From Corynebacterium sp. (GTDB taxonomy: Bacteria; Actinomycetota; Actinomycetes; Mycobacteriales; Mycobacteriaceae): 17,682 nucleotides of DNA. The translations under genes were made by a program, and so were the position numbers. The stretch is taken from assembly GCF_030152825.1 (NCBI RefSeq), contig NZ_JASLIP010000027.1, positions 1-17,682 of the forward strand, read 5' to 3'. Shown piece by piece: positions 6,745 to 14,321 of the stretch. The notes beneath the pieces were generated by a model that saw only the letters and a list, made by a program, of their open reading frames with translations, had not been told where the DNA came from and did no database searches. How positions within the stretch are numbered: position 1 is the stretch's first letter; each line of letters opens with the position of its first letter.

Positions 6745-8796
6745 CTAGCCTGCCGCGGCGAACTGGCTCTTGTAGAGCTCCGCGTACACGCCCCCAGCTG
6801 CCAATAGCTCCGCATGGGTACCCTGCTCGGCGATGGCACCCTCCTTCATGACAACGATGACGTCCGCATCCCGGATCGTGGAGAGCCGGTGCGCGATGAC
6901 GAAGCTTGTCCGTTCCGACTGCAATGCCGTCATCGCCTGCTGAATAAGCAGCTCGGTGCGGGTATCCACCGATGAGGTCGCCTCGTCGAGAATGAGCAGC
7001 TCCGGAGCAGAGAGGAAAGCCCGAGCGATAGTGATCAGCTGGCGCTCGCCCACGGAAATCGCCCCGGAATCCTGGCTGATCATCGTCTCGTAGCCTTCCG
7101 GCAGGGCACGGACGAAACGGTCCACGTAGCTCGCCTTTGCGGCAGCGATGACCTCCTCATCGGTGGCGTCCAACCGGCCGTAACGAATGTTCTCCATGAT
7201 CGTGCCCTCGAAGATCACCGCGTCCTGGAGCACCATGCCCACCCTGGACCGCAGCTCGGCGCGGCCAAGGTCGCGGATATCCACCCCATCGAGCGTGATC
7301 GCGCCGGCGTCGATCTCGTAGAACCGCATGATGAGGTTGACCAGGGTGGTCTTACCAGCGCCCGTGGGCCCGACGATCGCCACCGTCTGACCGGGACGCA
7401 CGGCGAGATTCATATCCTGGATCAACGGCGCCTCGGGGGAGTATGAGAAGTCGACACCACGGAACTCCACGGCACCGGTGGTGCGTGGCGGGGTGGCGTT
7501 GGTCTCCTTCGTGCGGGTGTCAGCCTTCACTCCAGGCACGGCAACGGTTGGCTCAGCTGGCGCGACTTCCGCCGGGGAAGAACGGTCCTCGACCTCCTCC
7601 TCGGCGTCGAGCAGTTCGAAAACGCGCTCTGCGGAGGCAACCCCGGATTGCACCTGGTTCATCATGCCCGCCATCTGTGTGAGCGGCTGGTTGAATTCGC
7701 GGGAGTACTGAATAAAGGCGGTCACCGCCCCCAAGCTCATCTGCCCAGACGCCACCCGAAGGCCACCTGCCACCGCGATGCCCACGTAGCTCAAATACGT
7801 CAGCCAGTTCATGATCGGCATCATCATCGAGGAGTAGAACTGCGCCTTCGCAGCCGCTTCGTAGAGCTCCTCGTTGCGGGCGTGGAACTCGGCCTGCATG
7901 TCCTCAGAGCGGCCAAAGGTGCGCACGAGGTCGTGGCCCGTGAAGAATTCCTCAATCTGCCCATTGACCCGGCCAGTCGCCCGCCATTGCGAGGCGAACA
8001 GGGCCTGGGACTTGGTGCCGATGATGCCAAGAACAATCGCCGAGATTGGCAGCGCGACCAGCGCAATCAATGCCAGCTGCCAGGAGACCGCAAACATCAT
8101 CACGGTGACCCCAATGACAAGCAGGAGGGACTCGATCAGCTGCGCGACCGCCTGCTGCAAAGCCTGCTGAATATTATCCACGTCGTTCGTTGTTCGGGAG
8201 AGGATATCGCCGCGCTGTCGGGTGTCGAAGTAGTTCAGCGGCAGGCGGTTGATCTTGCGCTCGACATCCCTGCGCAGCTGATAGACCACCCGCATGGTCA
8301 GGGCGTTCATGATCAGCCCCTGCAGCCACATGAAGAGTGCGGCACCGAAGTACATCAGCAGAACGATGATCAGCAGTCGGCCCAGCGCACCGAATTTTAT
8401 GCCCTCGCCGGGGGTGAACTCCATCCCGGAGAGCATGTCCGCCAGTTCCGTACTACCCGCGGCCTGCGCACCGGCGATGACCTGCTCCCGGCTCAGCTCC
8501 TCCGGCATGCGGCCGGAGACCGCGCCCGAGAAGATGATGTCCATCGCCCGCCCCAGCACCCTCGGGGCGTAGACCGTCAGAATGACGGAGGCGACCACGA
8601 ACAGGAACACCACAGCCAGGGATAGCTTACGGCTCGACAGCAGCCCCAGCATCCGCACCGCGGAGGGCCAGAAAGCCTTCGCCTTGCGTGGCGCGCTGCC
8701 GAAATCATCTCGGTCGATACTGTCCTCGAACTCTAGGATCTCCTGCTCGCTGACCTCGGCCTGCGACGGGGATGTCGAGTTGTTCTTGCGGCTCAT
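6745..8796 (-). CDS. ABC exporter half, ATPase-competent subunit (B component)
   Basis: Fused membrane-ATPase half of a heterodimeric exporter. The protein has 683 residues. A cytoplasmic N-terminus of about 45 residues is followed by six membrane segments (about 57-390), a Pro/Ala/Glu-rich linker (400-440), and the ATPase domain. Walker A GPTGAGKTT is at 476-484, the Q-loop Gln is Q524, Walker B LLILDE includes catalytic E605, and the switch His is H636 (AHRLST). The signature loop is altered: ISVGE (580-584) instead of LSGGQ. A 40-residue insert (93-133) lies between the first two membrane segments. Its ATG overlaps the stop of the partner gene by four bases (ATGA), so the subunits are made together. 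The likely role is drug, lipid or peptide export; the substrate is unknown. Confidence 0.93.
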   Translation of the reverse strand: MSRKNNSTSPSQAEVSEQEILEFEDSIDRDDFGSAPRKAKAFWPSAVRMLGLLSSRKLSLAVVFLFVVASVILTVYAPRVLGRAMDIIFSGAVSGRMPEELSREQVIAGAQAAGSTELADMLSGMEFTPGEGIKFGALGRLLIIVLLMYFGAALFMWLQGLIMNALTMRVVYQLRRDVERKINRLPLNYFDTRQRGDILSRTTNDVDNIQQALQQAVAQLIESLLLVIGVTVMMFAVSWQLALIALVALPISAIVLGIIGTKSQALFASQWRATGRVNGQIEEFFTGHDLVRTFGRSEDMQAEFHARNEELYEAAAKAQFYSSMMMPIMNWLTYLSYVGIAVAGGLRVASGQMSLGAVTAFIQYSREFNQPLTQMAGMMNQVQSGVASAERVFELLDAEEEVEDRSSPAEVAPAEPTVAVPGVKADTRTKETNATPPRTTGAVEFRGVDFSYSPEAPLIQDMNLAVRPGQTVAIVGPTGAGKTTLVNLIMRFYEIDAGAITLDGVDIRDLGRAELRSRVGMVLQDAVIFEGTIMENIRYGRLDATDEEVIAAAKASYVDRFVRALPEGYETMISQDSGAISVGERQLITIARAFLSAPELLILDEATSSVDTRTELLIQQAMTALQSERTSFVIAHRLSTIRDADVIVVMKEGAIAEQGTHAELLAAGGVYAELYKSQFAAAG

Positions 8797-10553
8797 GCCT
8801 TCTCCTCCGCGTTCAGCTGAGACTCGGCGATCTCCCGGTATGTTGTTGAGCTCTCCAGCAGCTCCTGGTGCGTCCCGCGGGCGACGATGCGACCAGCTTC
8901 GAGGACGAGAATCTGGTCAGCGTCGGTGATCGTCGCAATCCTCTGGGCAACGACGATGACGGTGGCGTCCTTCGTCCGAGGGGCTAGCGCTTCACGCAGC
9001 CGCGCGTCGGTGGCGACGTCCAGCGCGGAGAAGGAATCGTCGAAAAGGTACAGGCTCGGCTGTCCGACCAGCGCTCGGGCGATGCAAAGGCGCTGCCGCT
9101 GCCCACCGGAGACGTCCGTTCCCCCTTGGGCGATTGAGGACGCCAACCCGCTGGCCTGCTGTTCGCCTTCGCCAGTCGTACGCACGCTCACGAAATCCTC
9201 GGCCTGGGCGATGCGCAGCGCATCCCATAGCTCCTCGTCGGTGGCGTTGTGCTTACCGAAGCGCAGGTTTGTGGCGACGGTGCCGGAGAACAGGAACGGC
9301 TTCTGCGGGACGAAACCCACCCGATCGGCGAGGGTCTGCTCGGCGAGCTGCTGGACAGGCACCCCGTCGAGAAGGACCTGGCCACGGGTGGCCTCGTAGA
9401 GGCGGGGGATGAGGCTCAGCAGGGTGGTCTTCCCGGATCCTGTGGACCCGATAATGGCAGTGGTTTGGCCCGGCTTGGCGGTGAAACTGATGCCGTCGAG
9501 CACCGGCTCCTCCGCGCCGGGGTAGGTGAAGCTGACATTCTGAAACTCGACCTCGCCGGTGTTGGCCTCCGGGACTACTGGGTTAACCGGTGCGCGCAGG
9601 GAAGGCTCGTGGCGGAGCACCTCGTTGATGCGCTCGGCGCAGATGATGGCGCGGGGCAGCATCATCGCCATGAAGGCCCCCATCATCACGGCCATGAGGA
9701 TCTGCAGGAGGTACTGCATAAACGCGGTGAGCGAACCAACCTCCATTGCCCCGGCGTCCACCCGCTTCCCGCCGAACCACAGGACGGCCGCGGTCGCGAG
9801 GTGGAGAATGACGGTGATGACCGGGAACATCAAGACAAAGACCCGGCCGATGCGAATGGACGTATCGGTGAGATCGCGGTTGGCCGCGTCGAAGCGGTTG
9901 GCCTCGTGGTTTTCCCGGACAAAGGCGCGGACGACCCGAATACCGGTGATCTGTTCCCGAAGCACCCCGTTAATGCGGTCAATTTTTTCCTGCATGACGG
10001 TGAACATCGGCAATAGCTGGGCGATGAGTAACCCGACGATAACAAGCAGGATCGGTACCGAGATCCAGACCAGCCAGGACAACCCGGCATGCTCCCGGAT
10101 GGCCATGATGATTCCGCCGATGGACATGATCGGCATCATAACCATGAAATTCAGCGCCATGAGAGTGACCATTTGGATCTGCTGAACGTCGTTTGTACCG
10201 CGCGTGACCAAGGTGGCGGTGCCGAATTGCGCCATGTCTTGAGCACTGAAGGAATCCACGGTGCGGAAAATATCCCGGCGGATGTCCCTGCCCAAACCCA
10301 TCGCGGCGTGGGCGCCGAACCACACGGCCACCACCGAGGCGAGGAGCTGAACGAAAGCGACGGCCAGCATGATGCCACCCGTGGACCAGATGTAGCCGAT
10401 ATCTCCGGTGGCTACGCCACGGTCGATGATCCGCGCGTTCAGGGTGGGCAGGTAGAGCACCGCCAGGGTGGCGGCGAGCTGGAGAATGATGACAGTCACC
10501 ACGTGCCAGCGGTAGGGGGCGATGTGCCCCTTGATGAGCCGGATGAGATGCAT
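8793..10553 (-). CDS. ABC exporter half with degenerate catalytic residues (A component)
   Basis: First gene of the exporter operon, 586 residues. There are six membrane segments (about 15-300). The ATPase domain has Walker A GSTGSGKTT (369-377), Q-loop Q417 and a canonical signature VSGGQ (481-485). Two catalytic positions are changed: Asp506 replaces the Glu after Walker B (LYLFDD), and Gln537 replaces the switch His (AQRIAT). Together with the ISVGE signature of the partner this predicts one dead and one live ATP site, as in TM287/288-type heterodimers. AAAGGAG (10559-10565) lies 5 bases before the ATG. The gene follows the permease after 98 bases in the same direction with no obvious terminator, so read-through is possible. 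Confidence 0.94.
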   Translation of the reverse strand: MHLIRLIKGHIAPYRWHVVTVIILQLAATLAVLYLPTLNARIIDRGVATGDIGYIWSTGGIMLAVAFVQLLASVVAVWFGAHAAMGLGRDIRRDIFRTVDSFSAQDMAQFGTATLVTRGTNDVQQIQMVTLMALNFMVMMPIMSIGGIIMAIREHAGLSWLVWISVPILLVIVGLLIAQLLPMFTVMQEKIDRINGVLREQITGIRVVRAFVRENHEANRFDAANRDLTDTSIRIGRVFVLMFPVITVILHLATAAVLWFGGKRVDAGAMEVGSLTAFMQYLLQILMAVMMGAFMAMMLPRAIICAERINEVLRHEPSLRAPVNPVVPEANTGEVEFQNVSFTYPGAEEPVLDGISFTAKPGQTTAIIGSTGSGKTTLLSLIPRLYEATRGQVLLDGVPVQQLAEQTLADRVGFVPQKPFLFSGTVATNLRFGKHNATDEELWDALRIAQAEDFVSVRTTGEGEQQASGLASSIAQGGTDVSGGQRQRLCIARALVGQPSLYLFDDSFSALDVATDARLREALAPRTKDATVIVVAQRIATITDADQILVLEAGRIVARGTHQELLESSTTYREIAESQLNAEEKA

Positions 10554-10651
10554 CGGCGCTCCTTTCTACGCCCGCGCGCTGGGGTCAACCAGGCGTGCGG
10601 GTTCGGGGTGGGCGGGGAGCGGGGCGTCGGTGCAGCGTTGCTGTCGGCGTT

Positions 10652-12181
10652 TTAGAGCGCGATCTCTCCAGTCAGGATGAGCCAGAGCCCCGCGATAGAA
10701 GAAACTGTCACAATGGCAGCGATGAGCCATTCGAAGGCGTTGAAGATCCGCTCGTTCGCGGAGATGCGAGTGAAGATGTAGATGATCATGCCCGGCATCA
10801 CCAGCAGCGTGCCCAGCAGCACGAAACGCAGGTCGGCGGCGTAGAGCAGCCACAGCGAGTAAATGAACGCCACCCCGCCCAGCACCAGGTGAACCCGGTT
10901 GGTGGACTTCGGGATCTCCGGGCCGGAGAGGTTGAACAGGCGACCGGCATCCGGGTGGGCGATGCCCGCGCCACGGGTGGCCAGGAACAGCAGGTACAGC
11001 GAGCTGAAGACGTAAGGCAGCAGGTACAGGGAGGTCGCCAGCTGCACCATCGTGGAGTAGGTGGACTCGTTGAGGTAGAAGATCACGATGAACACCTGGA
11101 TGATCACCGCGGAGAACAGCTGGGCGGTGACCGGGGCACCCTTCGGGTTCGTCTTCCCGACGAACTTCGGGAGCAGGCCATCCTGGGCCATCAGCATGAT
11201 CGGCTCGGCGCACAGCATCTGCCAGGAGACGTAGGCTCCCAGCACGCTGATGCACAGGCCGATGGAGATCAGGCCCGCGCCCCACGGTCCGACGACGAGC
11301 TCCAGGACCTCTGCCATCGAGTTATCGCCCATCGCGGCGAGCTCCTCGCGGCTGGCCACACCGAAGGACAGGAAGCTGACGAGCACTAGCAGCAGGAAGA
11401 CAACGAGGAAGCCCAGCAGGGTGGCGAGGGAGACGTCCTTGCGATGGCGCGCCCGCTTGGAATAGGTGGACGCACCCTCCACGCCGATGAACGCCCAAAC
11501 GGTGAAGAGCATCATGCCCTTGACCTGGTCGGTCAGGGTGCTGACCTGGTTGCCGTCCTCACCGAAGGTGGCGGCCTGGCCCCAGAAGTCCGCGGTGAGG
11601 ACCTCAGGCTTGAAGCCCACAAAGGCCACCAGCACGAGGAAGGCGATGATCGGCAGGATCTTCGCGACCGTGGCGACCACGTTCATGATCGCCGCCTGGC
11701 GCACTCCGCGCGAGAGCACCAGGAAGATCGTCCAGGTCAGCGCGGAGACCGCGAGGGACTGAACGAAGGGGTGATCGCCGCCGAAGATCGGGAAGAAGAA
11801 GCCCAGCGAGCTGAAGAACAGGGTGGCGTAACCCACCTGGGCGATGATCGTGCCCAGCCAATAGCCCCACGCTGAGGCGAAACCAATGAAGTCGCCCAGC
11901 CCGGCGCGCACGTAGCTGTACACGCCAGAGTCGAGGTGTGGTTTGCGCTGCGCGAGGGCCTGGAAGACATAGGCCACACACAGCATGCCGAGGCCGGTGA
12001 TGATCCAGCCGATCATCGCCGCGCCCGGGGAGGCCACCAGCGCGATGTTCTGCGGCATGGCGAAGATGCCGGCGCCCACAGCGCTGCCAATGATCAAACT
12101 GACAAGGGTGCCAAGCCGTACGGTGCGCGGGTCGTCGGTGACCAAGACCTCCGGGGTGGACGGCTGAGCGTTAGTCTTCAT
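10652..12181 (-). CDS. APC-family basic amino-acid permease or antiporter (ArcD/LysI-like)
   Basis: Inner-membrane amino-acid transporter of the APC superfamily, 509 residues with about 12 hydrophobic segments. The first membrane segment has the family motif GSAVGAGIF (32-40) followed by AMPQN. Together with the LDSGVYSYVRAGLGDFIGF region this is characteristic of the arginine/ornithine antiporter and lysine permease (ArcD/LysI) branch, so a basic amino acid is the likely substrate. No ribosome-binding site is convincing before the ATG. Instead TAGCCT (12189-12194, minus strand) ends 7 bases before it, suggesting a leaderless start. Nothing ties it functionally to the ABC exporter downstream. 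Substrate is inferred from family similarity only. Confidence 0.9.
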   Translation of the reverse strand: MKTNAQPSTPEVLVTDDPRTVRLGTLVSLIIGSAVGAGIFAMPQNIALVASPGAAMIGWIITGLGMLCVAYVFQALAQRKPHLDSGVYSYVRAGLGDFIGFASAWGYWLGTIIAQVGYATLFFSSLGFFFPIFGGDHPFVQSLAVSALTWTIFLVLSRGVRQAAIMNVVATVAKILPIIAFLVLVAFVGFKPEVLTADFWGQAATFGEDGNQVSTLTDQVKGMMLFTVWAFIGVEGASTYSKRARHRKDVSLATLLGFLVVFLLLVLVSFLSFGVASREELAAMGDNSMAEVLELVVGPWGAGLISIGLCISVLGAYVSWQMLCAEPIMLMAQDGLLPKFVGKTNPKGAPVTAQLFSAVIIQVFIVIFYLNESTYSTMVQLATSLYLLPYVFSSLYLLFLATRGAGIAHPDAGRLFNLSGPEIPKSTNRVHLVLGGVAFIYSLWLLYAADLRFVLLGTLLVMPGMIIYIFTRISANERIFNAFEWLIAAIVTVSSIAGLWLILTGEIAL

Positions 12182-12188
12182 CTTTCGT

Positions 12189-12194
12189 AGGCTA
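12189..12194 (-). promoter_or_regulatory. -10-like element at leaderless spacing before the permease
   Basis: On the minus strand TAGCCT fits TANNNT, and 7 bases (ACGAAAG) separate it from the ATG at 12181. No good -35 was identified. The short GAAAG is a poor and too-close ribosome-binding site, which favours a leaderless reading. Confidence 0.3.
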
Positions 12195-12216
12195 CAGCGA
12201 AGAAAGCACCGACGCG

Positions 12217-12244
12217 AATAAAAGCGAACAGGGGGTATCCCCTG
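12217..12244 (-). terminator. Candidate intrinsic terminator after the DUF1023 gene
   Basis: On the minus strand CAGGGG-ATAC-CCCCTG (12244-12229) forms a 6-bp GC stem with a 4-base loop, followed by the T-rich TTCGCTTTTATT (12228-12217). It starts 9 bases after the stop codon of the hydrolase gene. The 16-base palindrome could instead be an operator for the permease, whose start is about 50 bases away. Confidence 0.45.
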
Positions 12245-12253
12245 GTGAGAAGC

Positions 12254-13543
12254 CTATTCGCGTAGGGCTGCCACCACCGCTGGATCGTTGTAATACCCGC
12301 TGTGGGAGCCCGTCTCTCCGCCAGCGGCGAGCCGTGCGTCGTCAACCCGGTCGATCCCGTACTCCAGGAGCTGAGAAATGCCAGCACGCTCGTCGTTGCC
12401 GCCCGGGTTCAGGAGGTCATCGGCCCCGAAAAGCGGGGAGGTGGGGTCGGCTCCGTGGATGCCCTGGTTCTTCGGAAAAACGGCGGCGGGGTCGTACGCC
12501 AGTTTCCCGACGGTGGCGGCAGAGCTGATGTTTTCGATGAGGTCGCCGGGTTCGGTGTAGGCCTCGACCCGCGCGCCGGGGTTGAGCTGCAGCTCGCTGG
12601 CGTGGTTGACGGGGACCCCGGGGCTGCCGAGGAAGGTGACGCGGTCGGCGTCGAGGTGGCCGTCGGCCGCGCCCTGTCCGACGACGACGGAGCCGTAGCT
12701 ATAGCCACTGACATGCAGCGTGGCGTCGGGGTTGATCCGTCGCAGGCTGTCCTGGAAGGCCCGCAGCCGGGCCCCGCCCGTTGTGGCGAGCTCTCCGCTG
12801 GCGCCGCTGATCAGGTTGCTGGGTGCGTGGTAGCCATTCCAGGACACCACCGCGACCTTTTCCCCGGCGAGCTGCTGGGCAAAGCGCACCTGCTTGGCTT
12901 TGGCGGCCTCCCCGCGGGAACCCACCCCGCCGACGAGGGTGATGACTCGATCTGCGTTGGCCACGTCGCCGACCACGGCCGCGGTGCCGTAGGGCAGGTC
13001 GATGGTCTGGGCGGGTATCACGGCCGCCCCGCCGGGTTCGGCGCCGCCCCAGCCGACCACGGGGGCCGGGCGGGCGTGGGAGGCCAGCGCGTCGACGGCG
13101 GCACCGGTCGCCGAGTCGACAGCCCGCACCAGCGTGAGCGCGGATTGCGCGATACCGGTGAGCACGCCGGTCAGGGGTAGTAGTGCGGGCATCTCCGTGT
13201 ATGCCACGCCTGCACTGTCGATGCGGATCATGGGCTCAACCCAGCGCAGGGCTTTGAGGATGTTTTGGGCGACCTGCAGTGTCCGGGCGTAGCCGTTGGT
13301 CGAGGTGCCGCACAGGCCGGCTGCCCAGCCTGTGGAGTCCGCCTGCGTGAGCGCGGTGCTAAGCCGGTGGTGCGCCGCGTCCGCCGCCGCGCCCTGCCAC
13401 ACCTCCGGGGTTGTCATCCCCAGGCCCCGAGACTGCGCGGCGAGTTCGGAGATGTGATTGCCGGCATCCGACCAGGTGCGTGCCTGCTCAAGGATCTCGC
13501 CGGTGGCGGCGTGCTCCACCGCGAAAACCGTCATCCCGCTCAT
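12254..13543 (-). CDS. DUF1023 alpha/beta hydrolase with WXG-like N-terminal helical region
   Basis: Predicted serine hydrolase of 429 residues. The N-terminal ~150 residues are helical and Ala-rich, with a WQG turn (49-51) and a WXG100-like layout (TTPEVWQGAAADAAHHRLS). The hydrolase core has the nucleophile elbow GYSYG with S282, a likely acid D334 (EPGD) and a likely His H414 (SHSGYY), matching the DUF1023 lipase-like family of actinobacteria. Asn-Gly-Tyr in SWNGYHAP (235-242) is typical of the group. No signal peptide is visible. The ATG overlaps the upstream stop by four bases, and GGAGGTGAG lies just before it inside the upstream gene. Substrate and location are unknown. The WXG-like region raises the idea of type VII export, but no secretion tail was recognised. 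Confidence 0.87.
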   Translation of the reverse strand: MSGMTVFAVEHAATGEILEQARTWSDAGNHISELAAQSRGLGMTTPEVWQGAAADAAHHRLSTALTQADSTGWAAGLCGTSTNGYARTLQVAQNILKALRWVEPMIRIDSAGVAYTEMPALLPLTGVLTGIAQSALTLVRAVDSATGAAVDALASHARPAPVVGWGGAEPGGAAVIPAQTIDLPYGTAAVVGDVANADRVITLVGGVGSRGEAAKAKQVRFAQQLAGEKVAVVSWNGYHAPSNLISGASGELATTGGARLRAFQDSLRRINPDATLHVSGYSYGSVVVGQGAADGHLDADRVTFLGSPGVPVNHASELQLNPGARVEAYTEPGDLIENISSAATVGKLAYDPAAVFPKNQGIHGADPTSPLFGADDLLNPGGNDERAGISQLLEYGIDRVDDARLAAGGETGSHSGYYNDPAVVAALRE

Positions 13544-14100
13544 CGCGACTCACCTCCACCGGTGGGAGTCAGGCACCGTGCAGCTACCGAGTCGGCCGCG
13601 GTGTTGGCGTCCTTAAATGACGAGATATCGGCACACATCCGCTGCCACTGATCCAGCTGGGAACGCAGGGCGGTGGGGATGGCGGCGTTGGCGTGCTCCG
13701 CGGCCGCGCTCATGCGGGGGCCGGGACCCGGCGACAACCCCGGGCTGAGCCTTTCGGCCTGCTCGGAGGTCTGCGCGTGGAGCTTCTCGCTGGACATGAG
13801 GACGTGCTCCAGGGCGATGGGGTCGAGCTTCAGGACGTCGCCGTAATCCAGCTCTGTCCCGTGTCCTTCTACTTCGTGCGACTCGCCGGACTGGCCACCG
13901 GAGTCGGGGGCGGAGAGCCCGCGCAGGCTGGTCTCCACCTGGTCCGTGAGTTCTGCGTGGTTGGTGAACCCCACCCGGGCGCGTTCGGCGAGAGCCTGCT
14001 CGACATCCTCGGCGGTCTGGTTCGCCGTGCTGGATACGGTGTCTCCGATGCGGCTGAGGATGTGCTCGATCCCCGGTGTGAGCGTGGTGGTCTCTGGCAT
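13540..14100 (-). CDS. Unknown small partner protein of the DUF1023 hydrolase
   Basis: A 186-residue protein that I do not recognise. It is hydrophilic and largely helical: a first helical segment at 8-62, a Gly/Ser/Glu-rich loop (65-82), and helices at about 93-118 and 131-170. There are only two Cys (156 and 176). There is no signal peptide, membrane segment or enzyme motif. AGGGG at 14106-14110 lies 5 bases before the ATG. It is the first gene of a two-gene operon and shares a four-base overlap (ATGA) with the hydrolase gene, so equal production and interaction of the two proteins are likely. By analogy with helical proteins encoded before WXG-type hydrolases it might be a chaperone or export partner; this is inference. 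Confidence 0.78.
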   Translation of the reverse strand: MPETTTLTPGIEHILSRIGDTVSSTANQTAEDVEQALAERARVGFTNHAELTDQVETSLRGLSAPDSGGQSGESHEVEGHGTELDYGDVLKLDPIALEHVLMSSEKLHAQTSEQAERLSPGLSPGPGPRMSAAAEHANAAIPTALRSQLDQWQRMCADISSFKDANTAADSVAARCLTPTGGGESR

Positions 14101-14217
14101 TGTTTCCCCTCGTGTTCGGTGGCCTGGTGGCGGGTCTACTCGCCGCCTGCGGCCGGTGCGTTTAGGAAAACATCGCCGGCGGGCTAGCGGAAGAGAGCAT
14201 GGTGCGAGCGGTGGTTT

Positions 14218-14248
14218 CTGTGGATAGCCATGCCGGGGATATCCACAG
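14218..14248. repeat. Inverted repeat of two DnaA-box-like 9-mers
   Basis: CTGTGGATA (14218-14226) and TATCCACAG (14240-14248) are perfect 9-bp inverted copies around a 13-base spacer. Each arm contains an 8/9 match to the DnaA box TTATCCACA, differing only at the first base: ATATCCACA at 14239-14247 (+) and CTATCCACA on the minus strand over 14219-14227. The repeat lies between two divergent starts, 74 bases before the nitrilase ATG and 118 bases before the 14100 gene. It may be a DnaA site or an operator of another regulator. There is no T-tract to suggest a terminator. Confidence 0.55.
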
Positions 14249-14309
14249 CGGCCGCGACGGCGTCCGGGCCTAATCCCTACGAGCTCCAGCGCGGGGTGTG
14301 GTTTCTCGT

Positions 14310-14315
14310 TACCCT
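14310..14315 (+). promoter_or_regulatory. -10-like element at leaderless spacing before the nitrilase gene
   Basis: TACCCT fits TANNNT and is followed by exactly 6 bases (GGGGGC) and then the ATG at 14322, which would put the transcript start on the initiation codon. The G-run directly before the ATG is too close to act as a normal ribosome-binding site. No clear -35 was found. Confidence 0.35.
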
Positions 14316-14321
14316 GGGGGC

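Noticed and set aside
7648..8625. A 325-codon plus-strand frame opposite the ABC subunit
   Set aside because: It lies over the membrane domain of a certain ABC exporter and is rich in His/Arg/Gln as expected of an antisense shadow.
14298..14321. GTG at 14298 as start of the nitrilase gene
   Set aside because: It adds eight residues unlike the family N-terminus and lies upstream of the proposed -10 element.
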